A stretch of DNA of 64,000 nt from Betaproteobacteria bacterium (GTDB taxonomy: Bacteria; Pseudomonadota; Gammaproteobacteria; Burkholderiales; SG8-39): NCBI GenBank assembly GCA_009693435.1, contig SHXF01000003.1:1-64000 (forward strand). Reading direction: 5' to 3'. The notes beneath the pieces were generated by a model that was given only the letters and a program-made list of their open reading frames with translations, did not search any database and was not told where the DNA came from. Made by a program: the position numbers and the translations under genes. Positions 57,048 to 64,000 of this stretch are shown here, one piece after another (position 1 is the first letter of the stretch; each line of letters opens with the position of its first letter).

Positions 57048-57124
57048 TAGTCGTGAACTTAGGCGACAGCATCGTTATGGTTCACGACTAACTCCAGATT
57101 GGTTTTGTCGCCTAAATAGGCGAC
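57048..57124 (+). repeat. Interleaved inverted repeats (pseudoknot-like order)
   Basis: A TAGTCGTGAAC (57048-57058), B TTAGGCGACA (57059-57068), A' GTTCACGACTA (57080-57090), B' TGTCGCCTAA (57106-57115), then TAGGCGAC (57117-57124), which can pair with B' to form an 8 bp hairpin with a 2-nt loop. B' therefore has two alternative partners. The flanking 443 bp gap (56901-57343) shows no gene. Confidence 0.8.
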
Positions 57125-57343
57125 CCCTTAGTAACGTCTTCGCTCAACAGCAGGCTGCAACCCGCGCTATGCGCGCAGGCAAGCACGATAGCATCGAAAA
57201 ACGAAACAACATTACGGTTCTGCGCCAGGTCGAACCTCGGATGGACGCTGGCGGATGTGACTCTAATGACTTCAAGCTGCTCGAAAAGGTCAAGCTGAGC
57301 GCAGCTGTCGCCTGTGAGGATCTGCCGAGTGGTGAAATTCGGG

Positions 57344-58309
57344 CTAATGCGGCTGTATGCCCGCCGATTTGATCACCCCGGCCCAACGCACAGTCTCCGC
57401 CTTGATCTGCGCGGCGAATTCCTCCGGCTTGTTGCCGACGGGTTCCAGGCCGACCGCGTTGAACTTCGGTTTGCTCTCCGGATCGGAAAGTACCCGGGTC
57501 ATGTCCGCGTGCACTTTGAGTACGATGTCCTGGGGAGTTTTTGCGGGGGCGAGCACGCCGCCCCAGACGGAAACCTCGTAGCCCGGGATGCCCGAGGCGG
57601 CGATCGTGGGCAGATCGGGGGCGAGCGCGGAGCGTATGGCGCTGCTCACCGCCAGCACCTTGACTTTGCCGGAACGCACCAGAGGCATCACGTTCAGGCC
57701 GGTGAAGTTATAGGCGACGTCGCCTGTCATCACCGCGGTGGTCATCTCCGGCCCGCCCTTGTAGGGGACGTGAACGACGTCCAGCCCCGCGCCGATCTTG
57801 AACAGTTCTCCTGCGAGGTGCGGCGGCGAACCGATGCCGGCCGAGGAAAAGTTCAGCTTGCCGGGTCGGCCTTTGATGTACGCGATCAGTTCCGCCACCG
57901 AATTGACGGGCAGCATCGGTGGAACGATAAGCACCTGCGGCGACCAGTAGACGATGGTGATGGGTGCAAAGTCCCGCGCCGGGTCATAGCGAAGATTGGC
58001 GTACAAGGCAGGGTTGATCACCAGCGGCCCGTTGGCGGCGAAGAGCAGGGTGTAGCCGTCGGGCGCGGCCCGGGCGACCAGTTCCGATCCGATGCCGCCG
58101 TCCGCTCCCGGCCGGTTCTCGATCACCACCGGCTGGCTCCAGAATCGGGTCAGTCCTTGCACCAGCACCCGCGCCGCCCCGTCGGCCAGGCCACCGGGCG
58201 TATAGGGCACGATCATTTTTACCGGCCGCTCGGGATAGGTCTGCGCCGCTGCATCGAGCGGCAAGGCGGCGAGTCCGATCATCGCCGTCGCATGCAGGAA
58301 ACGCTTCAC
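57344..58309 (-). CDS. Bug-family tripartite tricarboxylate transporter substrate-binding protein
   Basis: A 321-residue receptor starting at GTG with GGAGG seven bases upstream. The hydrophobic K-R-F-L-H-A-T-A-M-I-G-L-A-A-L-P-L-D-A-A ends in A-A-Q-T-Y. Motifs: YPERPVKMIVPYTPGGLADG, VVIENRPGADGGIGSE, PDGYTLLFAANGP, HVPYKGGPEMTTAVMTGDVA and A-P-D-L-P-T-I-A-A-S. An ATG 12 codons earlier is also in frame but lacks a site. It lies at the end of the minus-strand cluster, 50 bp downstream of the permease gene, and may broaden the substrate range. Confidence 0.92.
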   Translation of the reverse strand: MKRFLHATAMIGLAALPLDAAAQTYPERPVKMIVPYTPGGLADGAARVLVQGLTRFWSQPVVIENRPGADGGIGSELVARAAPDGYTLLFAANGPLVINPALYANLRYDPARDFAPITIVYWSPQVLIVPPMLPVNSVAELIAYIKGRPGKLNFSSAGIGSPPHLAGELFKIGAGLDVVHVPYKGGPEMTTAVMTGDVAYNFTGLNVMPLVRSGKVKVLAVSSAIRSALAPDLPTIAASGIPGYEVSVWGGVLAPAKTPQDIVLKVHADMTRVLSDPESKPKFNAVGLEPVGNKPEEFAAQIKAETVRWAGVIKSAGIQPH

Positions 58310-58359
58310 GCGGCACCTCCGATCAAGCCAGGATTCGATTGCCATTTACCGGTCACCTT

Positions 58360-59142
58360 TCATGCGCTCTCCACATCGACAGCGGTGCGCGATTCCCAGA
58401 ATATCAGACGCCGCTGCGCGAGGCGCAGCAACTGCGTTCCGGTGATGCCCACGGCTGACAGGGAGAGCAGCGCGGCGAACACGACGCCCAGATCAAGCGA
58501 GCTCGCCGCGTTCTGGATCAGGAATCCCAGGCCGCGTGTCGATGCAATGAATTCCCCGGCCACGGCACCGATCAGCCCGAGCACGACGCCGATCTGCATC
58601 CCTGCCATGATCGCGCTCGCCGCATGCGGCAGCTTCACCTCGAGCAGGATGTCGAGACGGCTGCGCCCGAACACCCGCATCAGGTCGATGAGATCCGCAT
58701 CCACCGAACGGATGCCGCTCACCGTGTTGACGAAAATCGGGAAAAAACAGATCAGCGCGACGAGCACGATCTTGGATTCGATGCCGAACCCGAACCAGAC
58801 AATGACCAAGGGCGCGAGCGCGACCTTGGGCATCGACTGCAGCGCGACCACGTAGGGATAGAGCGCGCGTTCGAAGCCTTCCGATTCCGACACCAGCGTT
58901 CCGAGCGCGATGCCCAGCGCCGCGCCGGCGATATAGCCGATCACCAGCGCCTCGGTGGTGAACAGCAGGTGCACCCAGAATTCGCCCTGCACGTAGCCGC
59001 GCCACAGCGCCGCTCCGATCTGGCCGAGACCAGGCAGGATGTAATTGGGCACCTTCACCACCTCGGTCGCGATCAGCCAGCCGATCACGATGACGACAGC
59101 GGTGGCGGCGGGATAGGCGAGATGCACCAGCCGTTCCTTCAT
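58360..59142 (-). CDS. ABC transporter permease (SsuC/TauC family)
   Basis: A 260-residue inner-membrane protein with about six hydrophobic helices. The cytoplasmic EAA-like motif is RRFSRLDILLEVKLPHAASA-like (V-F-G-R-S-R-L-D-I-L-L-E-V-K-L-P-H-A, residues about 163-180) and I-L-P-G-L-G-Q-I near residue 37 is the usual first loop. Its ATG overlaps the ATPase stop (TGATG), so it is part of one operon with the ATPase and the binding protein further upstream. Substrate by family: sulfonates, taurine, nitrate or pyrimidines; the neighbours suggest N-acyl or heterocyclic compounds. Confidence 0.9.
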   Translation of the reverse strand: MKERLVHLAYPAATAVVIVIGWLIATEVVKVPNYILPGLGQIGAALWRGYVQGEFWVHLLFTTEALVIGYIAGAALGIALGTLVSESEGFERALYPYVVALQSMPKVALAPLVIVWFGFGIESKIVLVALICFFPIFVNTVSGIRSVDADLIDLMRVFGRSRLDILLEVKLPHAASAIMAGMQIGVVLGLIGAVAGEFIASTRGLGFLIQNAASSLDLGVVFAALLSLSAVGITGTQLLRLAQRRLIFWESRTAVDVESA

Positions 59143-59951
59143 CACACCCGCTCCCGCTCGTCGCCCGCACTGTCCAGAAGGCGCTGGCGCAACTGGTCGC
59201 ACAAGCTGCCGAAGGCCGCGCCCGCCATCGTGGACAGATCGCGCGGCCGCGGCAGGTCGATGGCGACCTCCTCGACCACATGCGTCGGCCGCGGCGACAG
59301 GATCACCACCCGGTCGGAAAGAAACACCGCCTCGGGAATGCTGTGGGTGACAAACAGCACGGTCTTCGCGTTCTGGCTCCAGACCTTGAGCAGTTCCAGC
59401 GCCATCCGCTCGCGGGTGAGCGCATCGAGCGCGGCGAACGGCTCGTCCATCAGCAGTACCGGCGGATCGAGCAGCAGCGCCCGCGCCAGGGCGACGCGCT
59501 GCTGCATGCCGCCGGAGAGTTCGTTCGGGTAATGATTCTCGAATCCTTCGAGACGCACCAGGCGAATCAGCGCGCGCGCGCGCCCGGTGATGTGCGCGCG
59601 GTCCTCGCCGGCTCGGGGCGCGGCTACCAGGATGTTTGCCAGAACCGACTTCCAGGGCAGCAGGGTCGGCTTCTGGAAAACGATGCCGACGTCGCGGTGT
59701 GGCCCGTCGATCAGGCGCCCGCCGACACGCGCGCTGCCGGTGGTCGCCGGCAGCAGGCCGCTCACCAGTTTAAGTATCGTGGATTTTCCGCAACCCGATG
59801 GCCCGAGCACCGAAACGAAGGTGCGGGGCTCCACCACGAGATCGAGACCCGCAAGCGCCTCGGTCGATCCCTTGCGCCCGCGGTAGGTGAGCGAGACGCG
59901 CTCAAGCGCGATTCCGGCCTGCGTCAGAGCGCCTCCCCGGACGCGAGGCAT
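59142..59951 (-). CDS. ABC transporter ATP-binding protein (SsuB/TauB family)
   Basis: A 269-residue ATPase. Walker A GPSGCGKSTI (residues about 49-58), Q-loop V-F-Q-K-P-T-L-L-P-W (about 90), signature LSGGMQQRVALARALL, Walker B V-L-L-M-D-E-P-F-A-A-L-D and H-loop V-T-H-S-I-P-E-A are intact. The N-terminal eight residues are extra and arginine-rich, so a slightly later start is possible. It overlaps the permease gene and sits 5 bp from the M20 gene stop, so all are one operon. Confidence 0.93.
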   Translation of the reverse strand: MPRVRGGALTQAGIALERVSLTYRGRKGSTEALAGLDLVVEPRTFVSVLGPSGCGKSTILKLVSGLLPATTGSARVGGRLIDGPHRDVGIVFQKPTLLPWKSVLANILVAAPRAGEDRAHITGRARALIRLVRLEGFENHYPNELSGGMQQRVALARALLLDPPVLLMDEPFAALDALTRERMALELLKVWSQNAKTVLFVTHSIPEAVFLSDRVVILSPRPTHVVEEVAIDLPRPRDLSTMAGAAFGSLCDQLRQRLLDSAGDERERV

Positions 59952-59956
59952 CGCGG

Positions 59957-61255
59957 TCAGCGCGCGGCCGCGCGCGCCTGCTTGCGCCAGGTCGCGTCGT
60001 AGCCGAGTTCATCGCGGCTGCGGCTGCAGACTTCCGCGGCGGTCAGCGCGAGCACCCGGGTACCGTGTTCCAGTTTCGACAAAACCACTTCGTTGTAGAA
60101 GCGGCTGTGCTGGGTCGGGCCGTAGTTGAAACACGGCACGCCGCGACTCCAGAGATGCCCTGAATCGGCGCCCGCCATCGATCCCGGAATATGCACGCCG
60201 ATGGGCGGTGTCTCGCCGGTGACGCTCTTGTGATGGGCGGTGGTGATGCCCACCAGCGGATGATCTTTCGGCAACTCCAGCGGCGGCATGTAGCAGCCCA
60301 TCGCATGCCAGGGCGCTTTGTACGGCGCGGGCGGCATTTCGATCTCGTATTTGAAATCCGGATCGGCCTTGGCCAGACCGTCCAGACAATCACGCAGGTC
60401 GGCGACCACACCCTCGACCGTCATCCCCGGATGGGTCCGCACATCTATCGCGAGCGTGCAGCAGTCCGCGACGAATGCGGGGCGCCACATGTGGTATTCG
60501 CGCGTCAGGCCGCCGCGAATCGAACCGGCGTGCATGCGCGGCAATCCGGGAAGTTCCGGATGCGGCACGTGGTTGAACTTGATCGCGTGCAGCGCGCGCA
60601 TCGCCGCGAGCGCCTTGTCGATTGCGTTGACCCACTTGAACGCATGCGTGCGTCCGGCCCAGACTGCCTTGCCGCGCAGGGTTACCAGCAGTTCCAGCAC
60701 CCCCGCATGAATCGTGCGGATCTGCAGGTTGGTCGGCTCGGGGACGATCGCGGCGTGCGGCAGCGGCCCCTTGTCGAGCATGTGCACCGTGCCGATGCCG
60801 CCCTGCAGTTCGCCCACCACGCAGGCGACGATCAGGTCGCCGCGCAGGCGGATGCCCGAGCGTTTGACCGCCGTCGCCGCCATGATCATCGCCGCGTCGC
60901 CCGCCTTCATGTTGCCTACGCCGACGCCGAACAGGCTACCGCCTTCACGCGTGCACTGCCAGAGCGGCCGGTCGTAGCCGAGCGGAATCGGGTCGACATC
61001 CAGATGGCCGTTGAACATCAGGTTCACGCCGGTGCCGTCGCCGCGCAGGATGCCGATCGCATTCGGACGGCCGCGCTCAACCTCCTGCAGGATCACTTCG
61101 TCGAAGCCGCATGCACGCATTTTCGCAGCGGCGTATTCGGCCGCCGGCGCCTCCGCGCCGGAGAAACTCGGAATGTTGGCGAGTCCTTCGGTGAGTGCGA
61201 TGACTTCATCCGGAACGATATGCTCGTTCACGTTGCCCACGGCTGCCGCGCTCAC
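59957..61255 (-). CDS. M20-type metallohydrolase-like protein, copy 1 of a tandem pair
   Basis: A 432-residue protein of the ArgE/DapE/CPG2 fold. N-L-M-F-N-G-H-L-D-V-D-P-I-P (residues about 74-87) gives the first metal His and Asp. The usual bridging Asp of G-x-x-D-x-K-G-G is Asn here (F-G-V-G-V-G-N-M-K-A-G), and the E-E pair is replaced by V-G-E-L-Q-G-G-I-G-T, keeping one Glu. The start is GTG overlapping the previous gene's stop (GTGA). The dimerisation domain lies in the middle. It probably removes an acyl or carbamoyl group from the imported substrate, if active. Confidence 0.82.
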   Translation of the reverse strand: MSAAAVGNVNEHIVPDEVIALTEGLANIPSFSGAEAPAAEYAAAKMRACGFDEVILQEVERGRPNAIGILRGDGTGVNLMFNGHLDVDPIPLGYDRPLWQCTREGGSLFGVGVGNMKAGDAAMIMAATAVKRSGIRLRGDLIVACVVGELQGGIGTVHMLDKGPLPHAAIVPEPTNLQIRTIHAGVLELLVTLRGKAVWAGRTHAFKWVNAIDKALAAMRALHAIKFNHVPHPELPGLPRMHAGSIRGGLTREYHMWRPAFVADCCTLAIDVRTHPGMTVEGVVADLRDCLDGLAKADPDFKYEIEMPPAPYKAPWHAMGCYMPPLELPKDHPLVGITTAHHKSVTGETPPIGVHIPGSMAGADSGHLWSRGVPCFNYGPTQHSRFYNEVVLSKLEHGTRVLALTAAEVCSRSRDELGYDATWRKQARAAAR

Positions 61256-62484
61256 AGGACGAACTCCGCGGCGGCCAGCGCCATCACCTGTGCCGCGAGC
61301 GTCATCTTGTCGATGTCGCACTCGTTGTAGAAGCGGCTGTGATCGGACGGCCCGTAGTTGAGGCACTTGGTGCCGAACTGCGCGAGATGCCCGGTATCGG
61401 CGCCCGCATACGATCCCGGAATGAACACCCCCATGCCCGGCTCCTTGCCGGTGAGTTCGCGGTGCAGGCGCCGGCAGGACTGCGCCAGCGGGTGCTCCAC
61501 CGACAGATCGTTCGGCGGCATGAACAATCCCATCGCCTGAAACGGCTTGCGATAGGGCGCGGGCGGCAGCTCGATCTCGTAGCTGAACTGCGGATCGGAC
61601 GCGGCAACCGCGTCGAGCACGCCGCGTATGTCTTCCACCGTGCTCTCCAGGCTCATGTCAGGGGCGAGACGCACATCGACTTCGAGGGTGCAGAAATCCG
61701 GAACCATCGCCGGTCGCCAGGTGAGGTACTCGCGCGTGAGGCCGCCGATGATGCCGCCTATAACGAGATTGGGAAGGCCGGGAAGATCGGCTCGCGGCGC
61801 GTGCCGGAAACGCACTGTCTTGAGCGCATCCACTGCCTTGGCCATTTTCTCGATCGCGTGAACGTTGTCGAGCAGATCGCGATTGCCTATCCAGGCGGTC
61901 TTGCCATTCACGTGCAACAGGAACTCGAGCACCCCGGCATGGATGGTGCGTACATTGCACGCCGTGGGTTCGGGGACGATGGCGAGATCCGGCACCAGAC
62001 CATGGTCGAGCATGTAGCGCGTGCCGATGCCGCCCTGGAGCTCGCCGATCACCGCGGAGATGTACACATCGCCGCGCAAGCGCAGGCCGCTGCGCTTCAA
62101 CGCAGCCGCCGCCATCACCATCGCGGCATCGCCCGCCTTCATGTTGCCCACGCCGATACCGTAGAGCTTGCCGTCGCGGCGCACCGGCCGCCAGTGCGGC
62201 GCGTCGTAGTCCGCGGGAATCGGATCGATATCGAGATGGCCGTTGTACATGAAGGACGGCCCGGTTCCGTCGCCTCGCAGCACGGCGATCACGTTGGGAC
62301 GACCCGGCTCGACTTCCTGCAAGGTGACGTCGTCGAATCCCAACTCGCGCAGCCTCCCGGCGAGAAAGCGCGCGCACGGCCCCTCTTCGCCCGAAAAGCT
62401 CGGGATGCGGGCGAGGTCGGTGCACAGCTCGACGATTTCCTCCTCGTCGATATGCGAAAGGAGTTTCTGCTCGTTGCCTGTCAT
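61252..62484 (-). CDS. M20-type metallohydrolase-like protein, copy 2 of a tandem pair
   Basis: A 410-residue paralogue of the next gene (P-S-F-M-Y-N-G-H-L-D-I-D-P-I-P; G-V-G-N-M-K-A-G-D-A; G-E-L-Q-G-G-I-G-T; E-P-T-A-C-N-V-R-T-I-H-A-G). The Asn-for-Asp and E-L-Q-G-G changes are shared, so they are a feature of this subfamily rather than decay of one copy. It lies directly after the binding-protein gene and before copy 1, on one operon. Length and motifs are complete. Confidence 0.82.
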   Translation of the reverse strand: MTGNEQKLLSHIDEEEIVELCTDLARIPSFSGEEGPCARFLAGRLRELGFDDVTLQEVEPGRPNVIAVLRGDGTGPSFMYNGHLDIDPIPADYDAPHWRPVRRDGKLYGIGVGNMKAGDAAMVMAAAALKRSGLRLRGDVYISAVIGELQGGIGTRYMLDHGLVPDLAIVPEPTACNVRTIHAGVLEFLLHVNGKTAWIGNRDLLDNVHAIEKMAKAVDALKTVRFRHAPRADLPGLPNLVIGGIIGGLTREYLTWRPAMVPDFCTLEVDVRLAPDMSLESTVEDIRGVLDAVAASDPQFSYEIELPPAPYRKPFQAMGLFMPPNDLSVEHPLAQSCRRLHRELTGKEPGMGVFIPGSYAGADTGHLAQFGTKCLNYGPSDHSRFYNECDIDKMTLAAQVMALAAAEFVL

Positions 62485-62520
62485 TGGTGCGGTCCTGTCG
62501 TCATGCGGGCACGCTTCGTC

Positions 62521-63624
62521 TCACGGAATCGCCTTTGCCCGCGCGAGCACATCGTCGACATTGAATTTACCGAAGTCAGGCACGAACTCGTTGGTGTAGA
62601 GCTTGCGCAAGTCGATTGCGCTGTTCTTGACGGTGCCGGCCTCGACCAGGATATCAAGGACAGTCTGCCACCCAGTATGGGTAAATGCGCCGAATTCGCG
62701 CTTGTCGGGCCAGCCCGCGGGCATTTTCAGGCGCAGATTGGCGAGCAGGATCTTCGATGAGTCGGCGATGTTCTTCGCCTCCTCGCCCTGGGTGGGTCTG
62801 GTCGCAGGATGCATTTTCCAGAGAGAGCGGATACACCCCGCAGGATTGGATTGGCACGCCACCATGCCCTTGCTGTACGCGCGTCCGAAGCGCTTCAGCA
62901 GATCCGGGTTGTCGCGAAACAGGTCGACGTGGGTGGCAAACGAATTTCCGGACAACTGCAGGTATTTCTCCGGAATCGGAATCCGCCGCAGGGGAATTCC
63001 CGAGTAGACCTCTATTTCCGCATGGAACACGTCGAACAGGTTGAGCGCATCCACGCGGCCGCTGCGCAGCGCACTGATTGCGGTCGCTCCCTGAGGCGTG
63101 GGGATGAGTTCCACATCCTTGCCCACCTGGAGCCCTGCCTCCTTGAGCATCGAGCGCGTCGCCGGCACATTGCCCGTGCCCAGCGAATTGACGCCGATTT
63201 TCTTGCCCCGCAAGTCCTTGAATTCCCGGATCGTGCTGCTTGCGGGAACCACGATTTCCCAGTTGTACACGCGGGTGACGTTGTAGAAAAACCGCAGTGG
63301 CAGCGGATCCTTTCCGGTGTCGTTGGAGATGACGACAAAATCCGGGATCGGATAGCCGATCATGATCGACTTGTTGGCAATCTGCGGCAGCAACACCCCG
63401 GTGCTGTCGAACTGGACGGTGCTGATGTCGATGCCTTCATCGCGAAAGAAGCCCATGGACTCGGCCAGGAACATCGAGGCATTGGCCACCCCCTGGCGCG
63501 ACGCGGTGCCATACACGACCTTGTCGAGAGCGAGCGCGACTTCAGGAAGCGCGAGCATAGCTCCGGCGAGACCCACTGCCAGCGTGAGTGCACGGCTGCT
63601 GCGGGTGAAAGTTTGAAGGGTCAT
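62521..63624 (-). CDS. ABC transporter substrate-binding protein (NMT1/SsuA-like)
   Basis: A 367-residue periplasmic protein. M-T-L-Q-T-F-T-R-S-S-R-A-L-T-L-A-V-G-L-A is the start of a signal peptide ending near A-L-A-L-D. D-K-V-V-Y-G-T-A-S-R-Q-G-V-A-N-A-S-M-F-L-A begins the NMT1/THI5-like fold, and L-R-G-K-K-I-G-V-N-S-L-G-T-G-N (about 141) is the ligand-binding loop. With the ATPase and permease it makes a complete importer. GGAGCAGC precedes the chosen ATG; longer upstream residues are arginine-rich and not signal-like. Confidence 0.9.
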   Translation of the reverse strand: MTLQTFTRSSRALTLAVGLAGAMLALPEVALALDKVVYGTASRQGVANASMFLAESMGFFRDEGIDISTVQFDSTGVLLPQIANKSIMIGYPIPDFVVISNDTGKDPLPLRFFYNVTRVYNWEIVVPASSTIREFKDLRGKKIGVNSLGTGNVPATRSMLKEAGLQVGKDVELIPTPQGATAISALRSGRVDALNLFDVFHAEIEVYSGIPLRRIPIPEKYLQLSGNSFATHVDLFRDNPDLLKRFGRAYSKGMVACQSNPAGCIRSLWKMHPATRPTQGEEAKNIADSSKILLANLRLKMPAGWPDKREFGAFTHTGWQTVLDILVEAGTVKNSAIDLRKLYTNEFVPDFGKFNVDDVLARAKAIP

Positions 63625-63796
63625 CGGCGCTGCTCCATCGGTGTTACTGCAATTCGATTGCATTTGATACTGACTTAACAAAATTACCAAGTCAAGGACT
63701 CGAACTCTCCAATGGACGTTCGCTTGCCATGAACGATTGTGACGCACCGCAAGTCCGTTACACTCGCGCCACTTGTCCCGGCGGAGGACGCAGGAG

Positions 63797-64000
63797 ATGA
63801 CGACAAAAATCGGCGATCGGCTGGCGCGTGTCGAGGACGACAAGCTGCTGCGCGGACGCGGCCGCTTCGTCGATGACATCCGCTTTCCCGATATGCTGCA
63901 TGCGGCGTTCGTGCGCAGCCCGCTCGCCCACGCGCGGCTGCGCGGTCTGGACGTGGGCGCGGCGCGCGCGCTGCCCGGCGTGCATGCCGTGTTCACCTAT
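63797..64000 (+). CDS. Partial xanthine dehydrogenase-family molybdopterin-binding subunit
   Basis: The first 68 residues of a second CoxL/XdhB-type subunit, cut by the window edge: M-T-T-K-I-G-D-R-L-A-R-V-E-D-D-K-L-L-R-G, then G-R-G-R-F-V-D-D-I-R-F-P-D-M-L and R-S-P-L-A-H-A-R-L. It opens the same way as the 31300 gene, so they are homologous. GGAG lies directly before the ATG. Partner subunits would lie beyond the window. Confidence 0.88.
   Translation, partial: MTTKIGDRLARVEDDKLLRGRGRFVDDIRFPDMLHAAFVRSPLAHARLRGLDVGAARALPGVHAVFTY

Overview
The window reads as chromosome of a high-GC betaproteobacterium, most likely Burkholderiales. The clues are seven Bug-type tripartite-tricarboxylate solute receptors in 64 kb, a LivHMGF transporter, a beta-proteobacterial AddAB-like nuclease/helicase pair, a DUF4124 protein and many aromatic or N-heterocycle catabolic genes. 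No rRNA, tRNA, CRISPR array or intact insertion sequence was recognised.

Layout. 0-6 kb: a small TumE-like gene, an ACMSD-type amidohydrolase, a DUF4124 protein, a flavin monooxygenase, a Bug receptor and an FAD aromatic hydroxylase. 6-9.4 kb: palindromic repeats, an AbiEi/AbiEii toxin-antitoxin pair flanked by two copies of a ~120 bp repeat, and higBA. 9.4-14.5 kb: class II aldolase, cupin and livHMGF, with in-frame minisatellites in livG and livF. 14.6-25.6 kb: a defence/repair-like stretch with an AlbA-domain ATPase, AddB-like nuclease, AddA-like helicase, an uncharacterised AAA-ATPase plus small partner, and mazEF. 25.6-28.9 kb: a repeat array, a Bug receptor, a hydrolase and an SDR. 28.9-41 kb: an island of visibly lower GC holding a GntR regulator, VOC dioxygenase, Rieske protein, molybdenum hydroxylase, heme-oxygenase-like di-iron oxidase, Bug receptor, two hydrolases, RidA, a CoA transferase and a frameshifted nitronate monooxygenase. 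Two of its promoters share a 16 bp identical element. 41-47.5 kb: a decay zone containing a VapBC-like remnant, a truncated fic gene, scars of the glycine-cleavage operon and a Rieske::TauD chimera. 47.7-57 kb: a metallo-beta-lactamase-fold hydrolase, a NicX-like enzyme, a 1176-residue membrane coiled-coil protein, twin Bug receptors and a polysaccharide deacetylase. 57-64 kb: a Bug receptor, an ABC importer with two M20-type hydrolases, and the start of another molybdenum hydroxylase.

How it fits together. Most metabolic genes pair an uptake system (Bug receptor or ABC importer) with one to three hydrolases or oxygenases, the usual pattern for scavenging carboxylates and aromatic or heterocyclic compounds. 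Toxin-antitoxin modules and their remnants sit between these blocks. Three TA-type genes have near-consensus promoters that place transcription start at the start codon.

Tandem duplication recurs through the window (10, 12, 14, 16, 21, 24 and 28 bp units, plus a protein-level repeat near 51-53 kb). Several in-frame fusion scars lie within 2 kb of one another near 45.6-47.2 kb. The best candidates for an undescribed system are the ATPase/small-protein pair at 22859-24474 and the coiled-coil membrane protein at 50250-53780. The best evolutionary oddities are the gcvT/gcvH/gcvP scars, the LivF repeat insertion and the 14 bp repeat that switches off the nitronate monooxygenase.
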